NCBI GenBank assembly: GCA_018697195.1
Contig: CM031870.1
Span: forward strand, 2,148,787 to 2,212,786
Direction of reading: 5' to 3'
Source: Certhia americana
Lineage: Eukaryota > Chordata > Aves > Passeriformes > Certhiidae
Length of the DNA stretch: 64,000 nucleotides
Shown here in pieces: positions 60,484 to 64,000 of this stretch; positions within the stretch are counted from its first letter, which is position 1; each line of letters begins with the position of its first letter. Made by a program: the position numbers and the translations under genes. The notes under the pieces were generated by a model that saw only the letters and a program-made list of their open reading frames with translations, was not told the origin of the DNA and searched no databases.

Positions 60484-61003
60484 CTGGAATTAAGGAGTTC
60501 AAGCAATGAGGTTCCCAAAATAAGCCATTTCTATTATAATGGTTCCTGAAAGCCCTGAGGTGGTCATTTTGTTATCAGATCCTAGGGGGTTTTTCATACC
60601 AGTGGGAGGCCTGGTGTTTCCTGAAATGCCTGTTTCGTGCAGGGTTTCATATCTCTGGTGTGAGTAATACAGCTCCTAGAAAAGGTTGTTATGGAGCACA
60701 GGAGCAGATCTGTGTGCCAGCACAGAAGTCAGGACTGTATGCCAAATTCTGAACTGATATAAATGCAGAATGATTCTTATCATGATCTAGATTCACAACA
60801 GTCCAAATGGGACCAGAATCCTTTGAAAGCTTTTACTTTCTAAGGCTGTGGAAGTTCATTTGGCTCACACTGGAGCTGGGAAGGTGTGTTACCCAGATAA
60901 AAAGGCAGATTTTGGTTCAACCATAGGTGGAAAATTGGCTTTAAAATTTTTTTGTTTCACTTAAACTTGTATTTCTTGGTCAGCACTTTCTTTCCCCTCT
61001 CAC

Positions 61004-61093
61004 CAGAAACTCAATTGATTTGTCCATCCTGGGCCTAAGTGAAGAGATACTGAGCTGGAACTGCCCCTTCATGATGGCTGTGGTCCTGCTTAA
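61004..61093 (-). pseudogene. Possible MYH16 relic: neck/IQ exon ending in IEF
   Basis: The minus strand reads RTTAIMKGQFQLS then MDKSIEFL before donor GTGAGA. It could be the exon R-L-x-K-I-M-T through L-M-R-I-E-F. The alignment needs an insertion and rests mainly on I-M, I-E-F, the donor and the correct order. Confidence 0.35.
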
Positions 61094-62309
61094 GAGAAGT
61101 GAACCAAGCTTCTTTGTTTCATCTTTTAAATGTTAATGAATAGTGAAATCTTATATTCCCATGCTCATATCCTCACTCCTCCTCTCTGTGCTGGTTTGAG
61201 AAGTGGGAAATTCAGGCCTTGAGTTTTGAAGACATTCTCTTTCCACTCCCTAGAGGCAGCGGGCATAGACTCAGATTTCAGGATTTTCTCCATTTACTAA
61301 CTTTTCTGGCATTGATTTGGAAAGAAATTATTCAGGCCCCTTGCCCTATCAATAATTAACTAGAAAGTCACTGACTTTCTCAGTGTCTCTAACTGAACAT
61401 GGCTGTTATTTTTTCTCCCAGCCCTTATCTTTCCTGCCCAGACATCCCAAGTTTCTCAGTGCCTGTAATTGCCACTGTTTAATTCTGCAGAACAGGACAA
61501 CCTCAGGATTTTTTCCTCACCCTAATGTTTGATTTCTCCCAGAAAAGCATCTGCAGAAACTTGTGGCCATTCCTCTGAATTGCCATCAGGCCAAGCCTGG
61601 GGCAAGCAGAACAAGTGGGGCTTAGAAACAACTGCAGGGGTAGAGGTTTTGTCCTTGATGAAAACAAAAGACACCTTGTGCTGTCCTGTAACAGGAAATG
61701 CACTAAATAGTTTTAGTAGTAATGAAAAATAATAGTTGTAATCTTGCAGCTGTTGGCTTTAAAGTAATATTGAGGCAGTGATCTCCATCCATAAGTTGAA
61801 ATCTAAGGCTAGAGTAGGTTGGAGGAGTGATGACAATTGTGTAATTATTATAAAAGTTGGGAAATGCAGATTTTAGGTTCTTGGAAAGAACAGAATGCTC
61901 CCTTCTGCGTGGCTGTTACAATAGCTACTTTCATTATGTTATGACAAAAACATATGTGCAAAATTAATGATGCATGCTGCTAATATTAGATGACTACAAC
62001 AACCTCTCTACATTTCACTTTCCAGTCTTAAATTGGATAAATGATCAGTTAGAAGGATTTTTGCCTGACTAAGGAATAGTAAAGAGCAAGTGAGATTTAT
62101 CACATAGCTGAAGGTGCACTTCATTTGCATTTTATTAACTGAGCTGCCTGATTAAAAATCAGTTTCAGGAGCGTGTGTAAGAGAGAGAATATTATATGCA
62201 TGAGGAAGTGGGTTGCTGTAGAAACTCAAACTCTGCAGTTCTATCTACCCCAAAGGCATCCTGAGTCATAACTGCCATCAGTTTAGTCAGCTCAGTTTGG
62301 TCAGAGTGA

Positions 62310-62445
62310 ACAGTACCCTTTAATATCCAATTCTGCTCTCCTTTTCCTCCAGGTCAGGAGAGCCAAGCAGCAACTCTTGTGCCTTCTTATTGTCCACAAA
62401 CCCTGGAGGGATCAAGCTGGGATTCAGTTTTTGGTAGCTAACATG
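62310..62445 (-). pseudogene. MYH16 relic: motor converter exon GFVDNKKAQELLLGS
   Basis: The minus strand reads YQKLNPSLIPPGFVDNKKAQ then ELLLGSPDLEEKESRIGY, stop, RVLF. It aligns to the converter/lever start R-Y-x-x-L-N-P-x-x-I-P-x-G-F-V-D-N-K-K-A and x-I-G-H-T-K-V-F-F. The TAA at 62322-62320 replaces the Thr of G-H-T-K. Confidence 0.9.
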
Positions 62446-62584
62446 GAAAGACAGGTATAATGATAGAAAAATTCAGCAGCAGCAATGCAGAATTCTCATC
62501 ACTGCCTAAGATCTTCTCTGGTGTATCTTCCCAGCCCCACGGGTACTGAAATATTGCTGTAAGGAAGCCTGTGGATATTCCTAC

Positions 62585-62697
62585 CTGTAAATGTTCTTGA
62601 AAGAAGCAAAAGCAATGGAAGCAGTAATTTCTAGCCACTCCCTCTGTGATTTCCCATCAAGGACAGGATTCCTGCACAGGATGTAGACCTCTGACAT
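62585..62697 (-). pseudogene. Probable MYH16 relic: motor exon SEVYILCR
   Basis: Acceptor TTGCAG is followed by MSEVYILCRNPVLDGKSQRE, resembling G-V-L-E-G-I-R-I-C-R-K-G with a shortened I-L-Y-x-x-F-K-Q-R-Y end. It lies in the correct order between its neighbours. The following open sequence to a GTAGG donor does not match myosin. Confidence 0.5.
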
Positions 62698-63109
62698 CTG
62701 CAAGTGGAAGATGTGCATTCAATAATGGTGTTGGAATTCAAACAACACGAGTAACTGCCTATTCATAGCACATTTGTTTGCTGTTCACTGCTTTCCATTA
62801 CTTGCCCTTCCACTTTATTATATATGTCATAGGTAAAAACTCACGTTGCTCTTCCCCCTCTGCAGCTCCCTGTTTCTGTGGTTATCCTGGAAAAAAAAAA
62901 GAAAAAAAAAAAGGGTTGTAGGAGGTAATACAGCCCAATAAAAACTGGTGCCGATTTGTCTAGTTTCAGGTGGTGTATTTCCTAATTCTTTGTGCTTCTC
63001 TCACAAAATGAAAGGTTTATTAGACATCCTGTCTCTGGCCCTGGTGCTTGGAAGTGTCTGTCAGCCTGACATTCCCTTGGGCACAAGGCAACCTGTGAAG
63101 GGATGACCC

Positions 63110-63285
63110 AAACTCTTTCATTCCTGAATGAGGATCTGCTTGGCCAGCCCCAGCTTGTGCAGAAAGCACTGTGTGCTTTGCCTGAGGGTTGCTGTACCAG
63201 ACTGTTTGAATCCATTTGGAGCAATGCAGTGGGTGAAATGCAGGGATGTGCTCTGCAAAGCAACTCTCAGTTAGTCCAGCTGCTC
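63110..63285 (-). pseudogene. MYH16 relic: motor exon HFTHCIAPNGFKQSG
   Basis: Acceptor TTCCAG (63291-63286) is followed by EQLD*LRVALQSTS then LHFTHCIAPNGFKQSG. It aligns gap-free to the actin-binding lower-50K/relay-side segment E-Q-L-N-K-L-M-x-x-L through H-F-V-R-C-I-x-P-N-E-F-K-Q-S-G. The TAA at 63273-63271 replaces a Lys codon. Similarity fades after LHKL. Confidence 0.92.
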
Positions 63286-64000
63286 CTGGAATGAGACAAA
63301 GAAGAGTGGAGTGAATGAACTAACAGGAGTTACCAAGGCTGGAGAGAGAAAACCTTCTGTTTTATAAAGGCATTTGCATTTCCCAGCTGGAATCATAGCC
63401 CCATATCGACTGGCATTAGCTTTGGATACACAGAAAAGTAACACAAGCCTTCCCCTGTAATGTATTTCCTATCTTCATTTGTGGCTTTCAAGGCAAAATA
63501 CTAACAGGATTCTTTGGAGCTTTCCTGTCCTGTTTCTAGCACTGCTGAGAGTTACTGGAAGTGCTGTGACAGCAGCCTCAGAAAGAAACATCACATCCTC
63601 CAGGTGCTGGACTTCATCTCAAGACTCAGTCTCCCCTTTTATGCTGGTGCTGCTTTATCAGTTTAGCAAAGCCCAGGAAGGAATTCCACAAGCAGGGAGC
63701 AGACATAAGATGCAAACCTGTCCATTTGATAGTTCAAAATCTGAAAAGCAGTTTCCCCGTCTCTCTCATTCACCTCTCTATAGCGAATTGCTGGGCTGAG
63801 CTGATGACAGTCCTGGTAGGCAGCGGGTTTTTCTGGTTGATCGAAACCTGACATTTGTCTGGGCAGCAGAAGGCCACTGACTGCCAGGGGGAGATTATGT
63901 AGCCTGTCATTAATCCAGGACTGCACTCACGCTTCCATCTGTGCAGGAATGTTTCTGGAGCAGCGCTTGTGGTGCCTTCCCAGAGCGCACGAACGCGGCG
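63286..64000. other. Window end; no further myosin exon recognised
   Basis: The remaining 715 bp should hold upstream MYH16 motor exons or introns, but I see none. An 87-codon minus-strand ORF at 63663-63926 has no family resemblance that I recognise, and the last ~50 bp becomes CpG-rich. Confidence 0.4.

Larger units (their letters stand above)
45975..63285 (-). pseudogene. MYH16: MYH16 (masticatory/superfast myosin heavy chain) pseudogene, collinear exon relics
   Basis: At least sixteen minus-strand segments match a class-II muscle myosin heavy chain in the right order: motor actin-binding/converter region (63.3-62.3 kb), neck (61.0 kb), S1/S2 junction (60.4 kb), S2 and light meromyosin rod (59.8 to 46.0 kb). 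Many carry in-frame stops or frameshifts, so no full protein can be made; the upstream motor exons are not found before the window ends. Assignment to MYH16 rests on location next to ARPC1A on the same strand, as in human 7q22, and on the S1/S2 segment VKLLLNVAQQEEEM, which fits MYH16 as I remember it better than the sarcomeric KSAETEKEM form. MYH16 is the jaw-closing muscle myosin, also a pseudogene in humans. The decay here is far more advanced than a single frameshift, so loss is old. Several splice sites survive. Confidence 0.9.

Noticed and set aside
63663..63926. 87-codon minus-strand ORF near the window end as a MYH16 motor exon
   Set aside because: I could not align it to any myosin motor segment, and it has no clear splice borders.

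Overview
This window looks like nuclear DNA of a bird, probably from a gene-dense, GC-rich chromosome. The genes are spliced vertebrate genes with short introns. Almost every interspersed repeat I recognise is a CR1-type LINE fragment, and I see no Alu, B1 or L1-like element. Gene order and relative strands match human 7q22 in mirror image: PTCD1, BUD31, PDAP1, ARPC1B, ARPC1A, then a decayed MYH16. Species-level placement is not possible from the sequence alone.

Layout. PTCD1 (+, 122-4370, eight coding exons, 720 aa) converges on BUD31 (-, 5179-6574, 144 aa). BUD31 and PDAP1 (+, 7771-15089, 181 aa) are head to head across a CpG-rich promoter that also holds a hexamer-based minisatellite. PDAP1 converges on ARPC1B (-, 17345-19570). 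ARPC1B is followed on the same strand by its paralogue ARPC1A (-, 25119-37781, 370 aa, noncoding exon 1 near 40953). The two ARPC1 genes encode alternative WD40 subunits of the Arp2/3 actin-nucleating complex and share every splice junction that can be compared. ARPC1B lacks its first ~130 codons because a 10-N gap (19574-19583) abuts the acceptor of its first visible coding exon. The ARPC1A promoter is flanked by an 84-bp tandem repeat that also contains a 10-N gap (41391-41400).

From 41.5 to 44 kb lie CR1 fragments of several ages. From about 46 kb to at least 63.3 kb the minus strand carries, in correct order, remnants of a myosin heavy chain. They run from the actin-binding 50K/converter part of the motor at 63.3 kb, through the S1/S2 junction at 60.4 kb, to the distal rod at 46 kb. 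They hold many in-frame stops and frameshifts, yet several splice sites and the open frame of one exon survive. By position, orientation and S1/S2-junction sequence this is MYH16, the jaw-muscle ('superfast'/masticatory) myosin, as a pseudogene. It is the most interesting object in the window.

The five intact or nearly intact genes are housekeeping genes: mitochondrial RNA metabolism (PTCD1), pre-mRNA splicing (BUD31), a casein-kinase phosphoprotein (PDAP1) and actin branching (ARPC1A/B). They are not a functional operon; their grouping is ancient vertebrate synteny.
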